64,000 bases of DNA, taken from contig JAHDEL010000012.1 of assembly GCA_020628855.1 (NCBI GenBank), positions 22,085 through 86,084 of the forward strand, written 5' to 3'. Made by a program: the position numbers and the translations under genes. The notes below the pieces were generated by a model. That model searched no databases and was not told where the DNA came from. It worked only from the letters and a program-made list of their open reading frames with translations. Numbering within the stretch: the stretch's first letter is position 1; every line of letters begins with the position of its first letter. Positions 43,004-52,223 of this stretch are shown piece by piece. The stretch comes from Saprospiraceae bacterium. GTDB taxonomy: Bacteria; Bacteroidota; Bacteroidia; Chitinophagales; Saprospiraceae.

Positions 43004-45571
43004 TTGCATCAATTGATTTTGATTCTCTGTTTTAGTATGACTGCTCTATCTACAGATGCACAATTTCTAGATATGAATGCTGATGGAGCAGATTATGATA
43101 ACTCTTTAGTGCCTTTTCCAGATGGTGACCTCTATGGATATATGGACAGATCTGGTAAAGTCGTCATCCAACCTGATTATGAAGCAGCACAGTTTTTTGA
43201 CAATAGAGGATTTGCAAGAGTCAAGCAATTTGGACTTGAAGGATTGATTGACAAGAGTGGAAAGATGGTCGTACCAGCAATAGAAAGTTCTTTGTCGGAA
43301 GATCGGATGCGACCATGTCAGAATACAGAAGAATCTTTAACAGGCGAATGGCTAATAGGTATTTACCGAGTGGATAATTACAAATCGAAGGACTATCTTT
43401 TTTATAAATACGATAACACAACAAATTCCTACATCACTTCAAAACGCTATAAGAAACACAAGAGTCCGCAGGAAGATCAAATCTCTTACAATGCGAAGAA
43501 TCTTGATTATGATAAATTCTATTTAGGTTATGTGAGAGTTGTCAGAGAGTCAGGCAAAGTCAACTTCATAGATACGACATTTGCTGAAGTATTAGCTCAA
43601 GATATTTACGATGGTGAACAACTCGGTTCTGGTCTTTTCTCAGAATATAATACCGAAGGTAAGTGTCGATTAATCGATGCAAAGGGCAAGAGCTTTACCG
43701 ATTTTGATTATCACAGCTTGGAATATTCAGGTCTTTCGAATTATTTCATTTCAGAGCTGAAAGAAGAATCAGGTTATAGTAGAACCAAGGGTCTTACAGG
43801 AAAAGATGGCAAGGTTCTTTTGGATCCAATCTATAGGGATATTAAGTTTTTGAATGACGAATTCTTTGCAGTTGATTCCAGTAGTTCGAAGGCAATTTAT
43901 TCAATCAACGATGGGTTTACCACAGGATTTGATTATAAGAACATACAAGAACATCATAGTAATACATTTCTTATCACCAATGAAGAAGGAAGCTCTATTG
44001 TAACGGAAGTTGGAAAACAAATAGCTGGACCATTTACTCTTGACAAACCTGGATTTGGTAGAGGCTATGCAATTATTAAGGACTCTGAACAAAGAACGTT
44101 AATCGATGAACATGGGAATGCATTATTTGGACTTTCTGAGAAAAGCTTTGTAAAGACATTTCGATCAGATTTTGTGATCATCCAAGATCAGAATGTCCAG
44201 ATGTTATTTGATCGTAAAGGGAACCCAATTCTGGATGGGAAATTAAAAATGGTAGAATTCCTCAATATGGGCAATAGACTCTTTGTTGCAGACCAATTCA
44301 ATCATGGAATTTATAACATGGATACCAAATCATGGGATGTTACACCTGGGGATTATCAAATCGTCTATAGAGTAGTAAACGGATCTTGGGTTAGAAATGA
44401 AGTAATATTATCAAATCACAAAGAACAGATTACCATACAAGATAATTGGGAGAATAGATCGACCAAGACATTTCCTCCAACAGAGAAAAAGAATACAGTA
44501 AATCTCAGTACGAAGTACAATAATGAAGAGCAAACTGCAACGGTTAGCCTGCCAGATGGAAGCGAAATCACCTACCCTAAGTCAAGAAAGATAGATGTTT
44601 CTGTCCATAATAAGACAGTCTATCTTGTAGAGCGTCTTGAAAACCGTCAGAAGATACTTGTTGACCGAAATCTGAATCAAATTTCTCCACAAGGATATAG
44701 TTTGGATGGCTATATCAATCTTGGAGAAAGACGGTATTACTCGATTGAGAATACTGAAAGAGATGAAGGAGTCATTGATCTTGAGGGTAATATTAAAATA
44801 CAACCTCAAAGTAAGCAACAAGTGAGTTTAGGAGCAGGATATTGCATTGTCAGAAATGCTGCTGGTATCACTATCTATGATGAAAATTTCAAGCAAGTTT
44901 CTAATGGTAATTATAATTCCTATTCCAGTAAAGAGGATTATGTTATTTGCTCAAATAGTGAGGATGCGACAATTGACATCTATCACAAGACTAATCAGAA
45001 AATATCAGAGAAAACATACACAGATGTGCTAAGAACATCTGAGGATTATATTGTTGTTCGGGATAAGAGAGATCCAATGTTGTCCTGTACAATACTTGAT
45101 AATGCAGGAAAAATTACAAACACATTCCCTTATGCAGAAGTGTATCCTATTGAAGCTGATTCAGACTACTACATTGCAAAAGATCTCCATGATTATGGCA
45201 TAATTAGTGAGCAAGGCAAAGTGCTTATCCCATTCAAATACCAAGATATTGTGTGGCATGAGGATATCAAGTTATTTGCAATCCGAAAAGCAGAATATCA
45301 TCATATGCTGCTTGATGAAAAACTGAATGTCAAATATGAAGATCTGAATTCTTACGTCAAGTTTAATGCAGTAGGAGACAAGTTTTATACTAGAGGAGAT
45401 ACTGAGTATTCTCTCTTTGATCAGCAAGGCAATTTTCTGTTTGAATTACCAAATTCAGTAGGTTCGCCTTCTTTTACTGATAAGTATATGGAACTTGGGT
45501 TTATCATCTGTACCAAGGATGGCAAACAGTTCTTCATTGATGCCGAGAATGGCAAACCGTTTTTGCGTTAA
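43004..45571 (+). CDS. Large WG-repeat protein, exported (start uncertain)
   Basis: About 855 residues from the TTG at 43004 (HQLILILCFSMTALSTDAQ follows, a plausible signal peptide). An ATG at 42893 would give 892 residues, but it lies inside the divergent gene and puts 37 residues before the signal. WG units are plain: PDGDLYGYMDRSGKVVIQPD, KQFGLEGLIDKSGKMVVP, LHDYGIISEQGKVLIPFKYQ. Repeats are clear at both ends and degenerate in the middle. A periplasmic or surface scaffold; partner unknown. The 3' end overlaps the convergent DUF6624 gene by 4 bases. Confidence 0.85.
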   Translation: MHQLILILCFSMTALSTDAQFLDMNADGADYDNSLVPFPDGDLYGYMDRSGKVVIQPDYEAAQFFDNRGFARVKQFGLEGLIDKSGKMVVPAIESSLSEDRMRPCQNTEESLTGEWLIGIYRVDNYKSKDYLFYKYDNTTNSYITSKRYKKHKSPQEDQISYNAKNLDYDKFYLGYVRVVRESGKVNFIDTTFAEVLAQDIYDGEQLGSGLFSEYNTEGKCRLIDAKGKSFTDFDYHSLEYSGLSNYFISELKEESGYSRTKGLTGKDGKVLLDPIYRDIKFLNDEFFAVDSSSSKAIYSINDGFTTGFDYKNIQEHHSNTFLITNEEGSSIVTEVGKQIAGPFTLDKPGFGRGYAIIKDSEQRTLIDEHGNALFGLSEKSFVKTFRSDFVIIQDQNVQMLFDRKGNPILDGKLKMVEFLNMGNRLFVADQFNHGIYNMDTKSWDVTPGDYQIVYRVVNGSWVRNEVILSNHKEQITIQDNWENRSTKTFPPTEKKNTVNLSTKYNNEEQTATVSLPDGSEITYPKSRKIDVSVHNKTVYLVERLENRQKILVDRNLNQISPQGYSLDGYINLGERRYYSIENTERDEGVIDLEGNIKIQPQSKQQVSLGAGYCIVRNAAGITIYDENFKQVSNGNYNSYSSKEDYVICSNSEDATIDIYHKTNQKISEKTYTDVLRTSEDYIVVRDKRDPMLSCTILDNAGKITNTFPYAEVYPIEADSDYYIAKDLHDYGIISEQGKVLIPFKYQDIVWHEDIKLFAIRKAEYHHMLLDEKLNVKYEDLNSYVKFNAVGDKFYTRGDTEYSLFDQQGNFLFELPNSVGSPSFTDKYMELGFIICTKDGKQFFIDAENGKPFLR

Positions 45572-46197
45572 TTATTGACTGCATTTAACCAACCAACTTT
45601 CTCTCTCCATTGATCGAAATCGCTTCTGTTTTGCTTATAGTTTTCAGGTGGAGAAGCTTGCTCAAGTTTAGCTTGCTCACGCATTATTTGGGTTTGCTCT
45701 TGTAATGAATTCAGGCCAAGTGCTTTTCTTCTTTCATTAAGTTTGTCAATGCTATCATATGGTAAAGGACTAAGTATTCCTTCTTCATCCCAGTCAAAAG
45801 CTGTCCCATAACTCTGAGGTCTACCTTCGAAAGTCGCAATTCGATCTTCGAGATAGGCAAGATGTAGTGGATTTGCATCTTTTTTTGATACTGCCAGCTT
45901 CAAAAGAGTGAAGCAATCCTTCATAAATTGAGGAAGACTGATTGCATGTTGAATGATAATCCAAGCAGCATTTGCCCCTTGTGTACCTACAAGAGAAATT
46001 GAAGGATAACCAATTTGCTCAATAATGAGTGACAGTGCGTTTGCATGTTTAATATGCAAGGCTTCCATATCAGAATGATACCCAGTATTTAGCGCTTTCT
46101 TGGCTATGAGCTGCTCTCGCATTGCCAGATCGTTATTCTGCATTCGAATAAGAGTAGCGGCTATCTCTGGATAGGTAATACCTTGGTCTAAAGACAT
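45568..46197 (-). CDS. DUF6624-family protein
   Basis: 209 residues without a signal peptide. LAYLEDRIATFEGRPQSYGT and FDWDEEGILSPLPYDSIDKL are the recognisable DUF6624 blocks, preceded by a helical domain with GTQGANAAWIIIQHA. The function of the family is unknown to me. The stop overlaps the end of the large WG gene (convergent). Confidence 0.75.
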   Translation of the reverse strand: MSLDQGITYPEIAATLIRMQNNDLAMREQLIAKKALNTGYHSDMEALHIKHANALSLIIEQIGYPSISLVGTQGANAAWIIIQHAISLPQFMKDCFTLLKLAVSKKDANPLHLAYLEDRIATFEGRPQSYGTAFDWDEEGILSPLPYDSIDKLNERRKALGLNSLQEQTQIMREQAKLEQASPPENYKQNRSDFDQWREKVGWLNAVNN

Positions 46198-46293
46198 GGA
46201 TTAAGCTTTAAACAATTGACTTCCATTACAATAATGTTCATCTGAGATTTAGAAGAGATAATTTTCATGAGAAAGTAAAATGCAATGTAGAAA

Positions 46294-46671
46294 TTATTCT
46301 ATTCTCCAAGGCGGATACTTTCTGTTCTCTCCTGCATAATAGAGAATAAGTTGATTGCCATCAAGATCTTTTAATCTAGCTTCTCTCCATAACCAACTCT
46401 GATCAGTGGGTTCGAGATCAAACTGTAAACCTTGGGATTTGAGAGATTTGACCGTATTATCCAGGTCATCACATTCAAAGTAGATACTGACACCATTAAT
46501 CTTAGCCAGCTTATCTACTGCATGTATTGAGAAAGTAGACTCGCCATCAGGACATTCGAATCTGGCATAGTGGGGTAGTGCTTTTACAATAAGAATCAAT
46601 CCTAGTTTCTGGTAGAACAAGACCGACTGCTCGACATCTAAACTTGGAATCGTTACTTGATTAAGATTCAT
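46294..46671 (-). CDS. VOC-family (glyoxalase-like) protein
   Basis: 125 residues, a single VOC module: VTIPSLDVEQSVLFYQKLGL, YARFECPDGESTFSIHAVD, then IYFECDDLDNTVKSLKSQG and DLDGNQLILYYAGENR with the metal-ligand region. The substrate is unknown. A candidate -7 box lies 33 bases upstream (46704-46711). Confidence 0.88.
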   Translation of the reverse strand: MNLNQVTIPSLDVEQSVLFYQKLGLILIVKALPHYARFECPDGESTFSIHAVDKLAKINGVSIYFECDDLDNTVKSLKSQGLQFDLEPTDQSWLWREARLKDLDGNQLILYYAGENRKYPPWRIE

Positions 46672-46703
46672 ATCAATGTTTTGATTAGTTGATGTGCCAT
46701 TCT

Positions 46704-46711
46704 CAAAAATA
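46704..46711 (-). promoter_or_regulatory. Candidate -7 element (TATTTTTG)
   Basis: The minus strand reads TATTTTTG, matching TAnnTTTG, about 33 bases before the VOC start at 46671. There is no clear -33 TTG at the usual spacing, so the support is moderate. Confidence 0.35.
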
Positions 46712-46811
46712 CGACCTTACTGTAAACTGTGACCATCCTTACTGTAATCAGATTAACGAGTGTTTAACAAGTGTTGACAACTGGTAAACAACTTTATCCT
46801 CAAAGTGAGAA

Positions 46812-46819
46812 TACATTTG
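46812..46819 (+). promoter_or_regulatory. Candidate -7 element (TACATTTG)
   Basis: TACATTTG fits TAnnTTTG, 80 bases upstream of the small secreted-protein gene at 46899. No good -33 partner was found; the 5' UTR would be about 75 bases. Confidence 0.3.
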
Positions 46820-46898
46820 AATTATGAATTGAAAGAGAGTTGCAATACTTCATGACATTCATAAGAAATTACATCTATTAACCCATAAATTAATCATT

Positions 46899-47231
46899 AT
46901 GCAAAGTTTTAAAATCGCATTTACGTTATTCCTCTTACTCTGCTTTTTAGCTACAACTACTTCAGCTGCAAACATGCATGAGCCAAAGCCATGGAAAGAA
47001 AAAATTATCAGTTATCTCAATGACTTTGAACAATTAGAAAAGAGCAATTTACCAGAGAAAGTGCTCATAGATTTTATGATCAATGAAAAATCAGAACTGA
47101 TGGTTATTTCTACTTCGGACTCTGAATTAGATGATTATATCAAAGCAAAACTGAATTATAGAAAAATCGGAGCAAAAGAATTGGAAACACTTGAAAAATA
47201 TACTCTTCCAATTGTGTTCGCAAAGCACTAG
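46899..47231 (+). CDS. Small exported protein, unknown
   Basis: 110 residues with a clean signal peptide (FKIAFTLFLLLCFLATTTSA). The mature part (NMHEPKPWKEKIISYLNDFE, VLIDFMINEKSELMVISTSD) has an alpha/beta pattern vaguely like Bacteroidota TonB-C-like small proteins, but too short to call. The gene ends 41 bases before a strong hairpin (47273-47314). Confidence 0.7.
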   Translation: MQSFKIAFTLFLLLCFLATTTSAANMHEPKPWKEKIISYLNDFEQLEKSNLPEKVLIDFMINEKSELMVISTSDSELDDYIKAKLNYRKIGAKELETLEKYTLPIVFAKH

Positions 47232-47272
47232 TCAACATTGTAAACACCTAATTTTTAGTTATACTCTAAGTC

Positions 47273-47314
47273 AAAGATCTGGTTTCGGACAGCCTTGTTT
47301 GAGCCAGATCTTTT
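47273..47314. terminator. Bidirectional intrinsic terminator
   Basis: AAAGATCTGG (47273-47282) pairs perfectly with CCAGATCTTT (47304-47313), 10 bp, loop of 21 nt, with A runs on the left and T runs on the right. It lies between two convergent genes (ending 47231 on plus and 47353 on minus), as expected for a shared terminator. Confidence 0.65.
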
Positions 47315-47352
47315 GATAACAGAAAAAGATCATTGTTATTAAATAACCACAC

Positions 47353-48507
47353 TTACTTCCGTTGGTTTTTCCAATGTACATTGAAAGTATTTGAGTCGGA
47401 GTCGAAAGTGAGATACCCTGATTGTTCACCAACTGTAAAATGCATTTTTCGAGTGAGGCTGAAGTCATCTAATGTATCAAATATTAGTTCTGTAGCTTCT
47501 TCATATTTTCCATTAGTTGGAGCCAAGAATCCAAATTTTCCATTTTTTGATACTTTCAGAATGGTAAGTTTTTCTTCCATCGAGTCGTAAGCAAGTTCGC
47601 TCAACTTTTCTCCGTAGATATTTAAGACAACGAATGAATTTTCTTGCTGCGCAATCAGAACAAAAGGAAATGTTGTTTCTTCTAACAAATCATAAACTGG
47701 CTGAATGAGATAGCCTTCACCTGCTTGATAGATACCCACTTTCTTTGATGGTGTTTCGATGATAAATGCATCCTTGGTTAGATGTTCAATCTTTCTATAA
47801 GACTCTGGAATGACGATTCTGTTGTTTGAATCTAAAACACCAAATGTATTTTCTTTATGAATGAGATTGACTGATTCCGTTGAGAATGTATAATAAGATC
47901 TATTGCATTCATTTAAATACGCATATTCTATTGGAATCAGTTGGTTCCCCACTGAATCTAGAATTCCATACAGGGTATCAATCTTAGCTATCAATCTTGA
48001 AGATCTAGCGCAACTTTGTAAGCCGTCATAGATGAATGGTATTATTTCCTCATTTTCAAAGTTTACAACTCCGCGCTTGCCATTTTTTTTTGCTGTATAA
48101 GCTGATAGTGAACTGTAGTTCATATCAATGAGTAGACTACCCTTTTTATCAACTAGGCCCTTCTGCTTACCCTTTGATATTATGTAATATTTCTGGTTTG
48201 AATCGTACCATGTTAATGTTCTATTTATGAACTCTCTTTGTTGTTTTATAGTCTCAAAAGTGAAGCCTGATTGTTTGTCAGTTTCTAGGTAATAGAATTT
48301 GTATCCATCTTCTACAGCTATTATCCAAACTAATTCATCTAATCCCGTAAATGTATAAGCATCCTTTTGGGTAGCTATAGGTAAAAGGTCTGAACTTAAT
48401 GTTTGAGGTGGAGGTGGAGGTGGAGGAGGGCCTTGTGCAATGCAGTTGAAAATATTGAATAAGATCAATAGGGTTACGAATTGGACTTTCATCATAAGTA
48501 TGTTCAT
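47353..48507 (-). CDS. WG-repeat protein with polyproline linker, exported
   Basis: Start set at MNILMMKVQFVTLLILFNIF (ATG complement 48505-48507); the longer ORF adds ten residues. 384 residues. The signal ends NCIAQ, immediately followed by GPPPPPPPPQ. WG-like units follow (KGKQKGLVDKKGSLLIDMNY, KVGIYQAGEGYLIQPVYDLL, KNGKFGFLAPTNGKYEEATE). Third WG protein of the window; scaffold function assumed from the family. Confidence 0.82.
   Translation of the reverse strand: MNILMMKVQFVTLLILFNIFNCIAQGPPPPPPPPQTLSSDLLPIATQKDAYTFTGLDELVWIIAVEDGYKFYYLETDKQSGFTFETIKQQREFINRTLTWYDSNQKYYIISKGKQKGLVDKKGSLLIDMNYSSLSAYTAKKNGKRGVVNFENEEIIPFIYDGLQSCARSSRLIAKIDTLYGILDSVGNQLIPIEYAYLNECNRSYYTFSTESVNLIHKENTFGVLDSNNRIVIPESYRKIEHLTKDAFIIETPSKKVGIYQAGEGYLIQPVYDLLEETTFPFVLIAQQENSFVVLNIYGEKLSELAYDSMEEKLTILKVSKNGKFGFLAPTNGKYEEATELIFDTLDDFSLTRKMHFTVGEQSGYLTFDSDSNTFNVHWKNQRK
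48406..48429 (-). repeat. Proline-codon tract (8 codons, CCT/CCA alternation)
   Basis: Eight Pro codons after the signal peptide, encoded mainly as alternating CCT and CCA (AGG/TGG on the plus strand). The simple 6-base unit could expand or contract by slippage. Confidence 0.8.
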
Positions 48508-48691
48508 ACTACTTGTTTTGCCTAAACAAAAGAACATATTTTCAAATTATGTTGCTGTCTTTTTCGGATTTACTTGTGCGCTTAGAAATATGAAATGGCC
48601 AAATCAATTGAGATTAAGGTGCAAGTAGAATAGATTTCTATAATGAAAGCAATCCCATGATCTTGGACCTTAATCTTCATTTTGTGTTGTA

Positions 48692-49318
48692 TTAATTAAC
48701 AGTAATCAACGCAACAGAACCGTTGTACATTTTCTGTATTTCGTAACTCCCATTGAGTTTAATAGTATTCAGAAATACTTGGCTATCAGCCATATTAGCA
48801 TTATCGACATAGACAACCGTTTGAGAATGAAAGTTAGGTTCAAGCATTCTAAATAGAGGGAGATATAAGTCTTTCCAACCATCTAACAAAAGTAGATCGA
48901 CCGGCTGATTGTGATTTTTTAGAGTTTCCATTGCGTCACCCGTTCTGATTTCAATGAGATCTTGAACTCCTGCTTTCTTAAAATTTTCAGCTGCTTTCTT
49001 TGCTTTTGATGCTAAGAGCTCAGTAGTAATAATGTGTCCACCTGTTACTCCAACTCCTTGTGCTAGGTAGAGTGTGGAGATGCCAAATGATGTACCGAAC
49101 TCCACAACATGTTTTATACCTTTAGCAATGATGAGTTCTCTCAGATGTTCTCCTTGATGACTTGATATAGAGAGATAGACATCTTCGAAGTCCTTAGGTT
49201 GAATAGGTCTAAACATACTCTTGGCTGCACCCTTCATCATCTTTACTCCATCAAACTTAGAGTCTGAGTAGAGTTCATTGATGGTAGCTTTAATTTTTTG
49301 CTGTTGTGTATTTGTCAT
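48692..49318 (-). CDS. O-methyltransferase-like SAM-dependent methyltransferase
   Basis: 208 residues. VVEFGTSFGISTLYLAQGVG is the SAM motif I of caffeoyl-CoA O-methyltransferase-like (Methyltransf_24/3) proteins, and VDLLLLDGWKDLYLPLFRML with VVYVDNANMADSQ the metal-ligand motifs. The substrate is probably a small phenolic or similar; unknown. Confidence 0.87.
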   Translation of the reverse strand: MTNTQQQKIKATINELYSDSKFDGVKMMKGAAKSMFRPIQPKDFEDVYLSISSHQGEHLRELIIAKGIKHVVEFGTSFGISTLYLAQGVGVTGGHIITTELLASKAKKAAENFKKAGVQDLIEIRTGDAMETLKNHNQPVDLLLLDGWKDLYLPLFRMLEPNFHSQTVVYVDNANMADSQVFLNTIKLNGSYEIQKMYNGSVALITVN

Positions 49319-49537
49319 AATCTGTATTTGATTGATTCTGATACAAAATTCAGCTATCTGGTGATTCGAAACAATGTCAGAATCAGCATAAACAAGGTCA
49401 ATTTAGAACCAAGTATTCAAAATAGTGCAAATGAGAAGAAGTGTGTGTTTATCAATATTGAGAGCACTTGGCATTGCCGAAGAGGCTAATCAGATCTCTG
49501 AAAGAGGGAACATACATGAGTAGAATCCTAGCTATAT

Positions 49538-49568
49538 AAAAAAAGGGATTAGGCTGAGGCCTAATCCC
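49538..49568 (-). terminator. Intrinsic terminator
   Basis: A perfect 10-bp stem GGGATTAGGC (49545-49554) / GCCTAATCCC (49559-49568) with a 4-nt loop, followed on the minus strand by seven T (49538-49544). It ends the minus-strand unit whose last gene stops at 49593. Confidence 0.9.
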
Positions 49569-49592
49569 AAATTACACTAGCAATTAATTATT

Positions 49593-49982
49593 TCATTTTT
49601 TATTCAGCTGCAGTAATGCAAAGATTTCTATTGCACACATCACCCCACCCATTATTGCAACCTGCATGTTACCTGCTATCAGATTGTTCACTAGATCAAG
49701 ACCATCACTTACTATCCTCAAGATGAGCACAATTTTTATCATTGAAATATTGCGCTTCAAAAGAGCAAAAATTGTGACCGCAGCTGTTGCCATATTTCTT
49801 GAGACAAATAGACCGAGTGGTCCTGCTAAGGATAATGCTCCACCTGCAGTAATGGCTTCCCAAGTGCCTAGTAATGCATCAGGCTTAAAATATCCGGCCA
49901 TGCTGGCTCCTAGAGTAATAAAGGCTGTAATCCACAAATAGATAATTATCCATTTTGGAATGAGTTGTGATTCATTTGTCAT
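49593..49982 (-). CDS. Small four-helix membrane protein, unknown
   Basis: Start at ATG complement 49980-49982 (MTNESQLIPKW); the ORF opens at a TTG 9 bases earlier. 129 residues, four hydrophobic helices (IIIYLWITAFITLGASMAGY, LSLAGPLGLFVSRN, MATAAVTIFALL, VAIMGGVMCAIEIFALL). No family recognised. Last gene of the lipoprotein/ABM/membrane set, ending 25 bases before a strong terminator. Confidence 0.78.
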   Translation of the reverse strand: MTNESQLIPKWIIIYLWITAFITLGASMAGYFKPDALLGTWEAITAGGALSLAGPLGLFVSRNMATAAVTIFALLKRNISMIKIVLILRIVSDGLDLVNNLIAGNMQVAIMGGVMCAIEIFALLQLNKK

Positions 49983-50000
49983 ACTGTTCAATTTTGTTGG

Positions 50001-50708
50001 TTATTGATTTAAAAACGCATAGCGACCCATAGACATAGTAGATTGGTCCATCTGCTGCATGAATTCTTTCGCTATTGGTGCATCCATGAATGGTTGCAAA
50101 GAAGCATCAGATGTTTTCTTATCAAGCCAATACACAGCCACTACTTGTTTTCCGGAATCATCAGACCCAGTAAGACGTTGCTTAAAACCATTTCTCTTTC
50201 CGGTAAACTCAGTTTCGACACGTTTGTTGACCTTGCTAAAAGCATCTTTGTCTGTACCGTCGATTACGTTGAAGGCCATGATTTCTACAAAATGACTGTC
50301 CTCTGCTGAGAAAGGATTATCCAATGTATATCGTGACATTTTCATAGAAGAAGGATCGATAAAAGCAGCATAGTCCTCCACTGAAGGATCGCTCATAAAT
50401 TTATTCATTGAAGCATCTGCCTCTTGCTTGCTCTCCCAGAAAACTACTACGACATAATTACCTTCTCCATCAATACCACTTTGGCGTTTGACAAATCCAG
50501 GTTGTTTGCTCGTAAAATCTTGTTCTACTTCGGCATCTCTTGCAGAGAAAACTTGAGGATCTATTGAAGGTTTTATTCTAAATGTTGTCACCTCCATAAT
50601 TTGATTATGCTCCATAGTAATTGACTCTGATTTATTTTGATTAGTACAGCTAAATATGCTGATGCATGTGACAATAATCCACAGCATGGAAAATGATTTT
50701 TGCATCAT
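50001..50708 (-). CDS. Lipoprotein with two ABM-like (dimeric alpha/beta barrel) modules
   Basis: 235 residues. The signal ends IFSC (lipobox). Two tandem modules of about 95 residues follow: EVTTFRIKPSIDPQVFSARD...SRYTLDNP and EIMAFNVIDGTDKDAFSKVN...GRYAFLN. Each has the FxKRQ/FKQRL and VVVVFWES/VVAVYWLDK strands of ABM-type folds. ABM folds bind heme or oxidise small aromatics; no substrate is indicated. The upstream lipoprotein gene ends 4 bases away. Confidence 0.78.
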   Translation of the reverse strand: MMQKSFSMLWIIVTCISIFSCTNQNKSESITMEHNQIMEVTTFRIKPSIDPQVFSARDAEVEQDFTSKQPGFVKRQSGIDGEGNYVVVVFWESKQEADASMNKFMSDPSVEDYAAFIDPSSMKMSRYTLDNPFSAEDSHFVEIMAFNVIDGTDKDAFSKVNKRVETEFTGKRNGFKQRLTGSDDSGKQVVAVYWLDKKTSDASLQPFMDAPIAKEFMQQMDQSTMSMGRYAFLNQ

Positions 50709-50711
50709 CTA

Positions 50712-51242
50712 CTAATTTAGAGTGAGGGTAAAGTTTTGTCCAGGCTTGAAGTCGTATCCCTCACCAATCTCTACAACAAGCACCTTATCAGAATCTAGCC
50801 TCAAGTTGACAGCGGCATTGGTTGAGCTCGCACTGCTAACATTTTGATTTTCATCAAATGTGAGATAGTATCTGTCCACAGTACCAGCTTCTAAAATTCT
50901 GAATAAGTCTCCGTAAGTAGGATCACCTTCTTGTGCCACAACTTCGAAACGTATACTGTTTTCTGAGATATCAATATCATAGAGATTAAGTAAATATGCG
51001 GAAAATTCAACACCGCTTCCAACAGTTGCAGTTGCAGCTAATGCGCCAGCATCGAGCATAAACAGATCTTCGATTGCTAATTCTGCTCCATCAGTGAAAG
51101 CATCAGATTGAAATGTATTAGTAACTGTTACAGAAGCGCCAGAACTAATTGGATTTGGCTCTTCATCTTCGTTGCAAGAAAAAAGAACTAATGTGGGAAG
51201 TAAAAGTCCTAGTAGACCGAATTTAAGTTTTGCAATTTTCAT
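50712..51242 (-). CDS. Lipoprotein, unknown
   Basis: 176 residues, signal LLGLLLPTLVLFSC with lipobox LFSC. The mature region is beta-rich and acidic (SVTVTNTFQSDAFTDGAELA, ENSIRFEVVAQEGDPTYGDL). No named family. First gene of the set read toward the ABM lipoprotein (4-base gap); a candidate -7 box lies about 29 bases upstream (51271-51278). Confidence 0.75.
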   Translation of the reverse strand: MKIAKLKFGLLGLLLPTLVLFSCNEDEEPNPISSGASVTVTNTFQSDAFTDGAELAIEDLFMLDAGALAATATVGSGVEFSAYLLNLYDIDISENSIRFEVVAQEGDPTYGDLFRILEAGTVDRYYLTFDENQNVSSASSTNAAVNLRLDSDKVLVVEIGEGYDFKPGQNFTLTLN

Positions 51243-51270
51243 TGAAATAAGATTAGATGAATTAATTCAT

Positions 51271-51278
51271 CAAAGGTA
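51271..51278 (-). promoter_or_regulatory. Candidate -7 element (TACCTTTG)
   Basis: The minus strand reads TACCTTTG, matching TAnnTTTG, with its last base 29 bases before the lipoprotein ATG. The -33 element is weak. It would drive the lipoprotein-ABM-membrane genes. Confidence 0.4.
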
Positions 51279-51344
51279 TTTGGGTATGCACCCTCTGATC
51301 ATGGTAAGAATCAGGAAAAGGACTGTCAAAATGGGAAAGAAAAC

Positions 51345-52223
51345 TTAATGTTGTTTTCTGAATACCTCAGGCGAGATATGGGCAAACTTCTTGAAGTATT
51401 TATAGAAATTTGAAGGATCACTAAATCCAGCTAAGAAAGCGATTTCTTTAATTGAGTGATCAGTAGTTATGATCAGTCGTTTGACTTGCATCATAACTCG
51501 TTCGTCTATGAATGCTTTAGCAGTGGTATTAACTATGGAATTCGAGATGGTGTTGAGTGTCTTTGCAGAAACACCCAATTTCTTAGCATAATAACTCACC
51601 TTTTTGCTCTCAAAACATTCTGCTTCGACAAGCTTTTGAAACTCAATGAATCGAGCCATGTATTTTTTCTTATCGATGAACTGGCCTTTTTTTGCTTTGA
51701 CGCGAAATAATTTGGTGATAACTATGTGCAGAACACTTCTAGTAATCCCAATCGAAAAATCATCCTTGAGTTGGTATTCTGATTCCATATGCTTTACCAA
51801 GACAGTAAAGTCGTTAAACTCCTCATCTGTATTGAAAGTAATGACTGGATTGCTCAAAGAATCATTAAAGAGCTGCATTGTCTTAGAAGCTTCCATTTGA
51901 TTCAAGTGACTAATAATAAATTCTTCAGTAAAAACTAAGAGATAACCCTTGATGCTCTTGTTTTTGAAAAATTTATGTACTTGATCTTTACGGATAATAA
52001 GCACGGTGCCAGGCGAGTATTTGTAGTCATGAAAGTCAATAGCATGGACTCCTTTACCTTCATAGACATAAAAGATAATGTAGAATTTGACGAGATGATT
52101 TTCTTCAACATTATGATCAAGTGCTCTATTAAAAAGATCTTCAATTCTGACAATATCAAAGAATGACTTTGGGTTTATCTTATTTTCAAACTTGATTTGT
52201 GGTAGTGTGTTTTTCAAGAGCAA
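51345..52223 (-). CDS. AraC-family transcriptional regulator
   Basis: 292 residues. N-terminal cupin sensor (YIIFYVYEGKGVHAIDFHDY, PGTVLIIRKDQVHKFFK), then two C-terminal helix-turn-helix units (YYAKKLGVSAKTLNTISN; IKEIAFLAGFSDPSNFYKYF). The second HTH carries the standard family signature. It probably regulates its neighbours, the lipoprotein-ABM-membrane genes just downstream on the same strand; that is an inference from position. Confidence 0.92.
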   Translation of the reverse strand: MLLKNTLPQIKFENKINPKSFFDIVRIEDLFNRALDHNVEENHLVKFYIIFYVYEGKGVHAIDFHDYKYSPGTVLIIRKDQVHKFFKNKSIKGYLLVFTEEFIISHLNQMEASKTMQLFNDSLSNPVITFNTDEEFNDFTVLVKHMESEYQLKDDFSIGITRSVLHIVITKLFRVKAKKGQFIDKKKYMARFIEFQKLVEAECFESKKVSYYAKKLGVSAKTLNTISNSIVNTTAKAFIDERVMMQVKRLIITTDHSIKEIAFLAGFSDPSNFYKYFKKFAHISPEVFRKQH

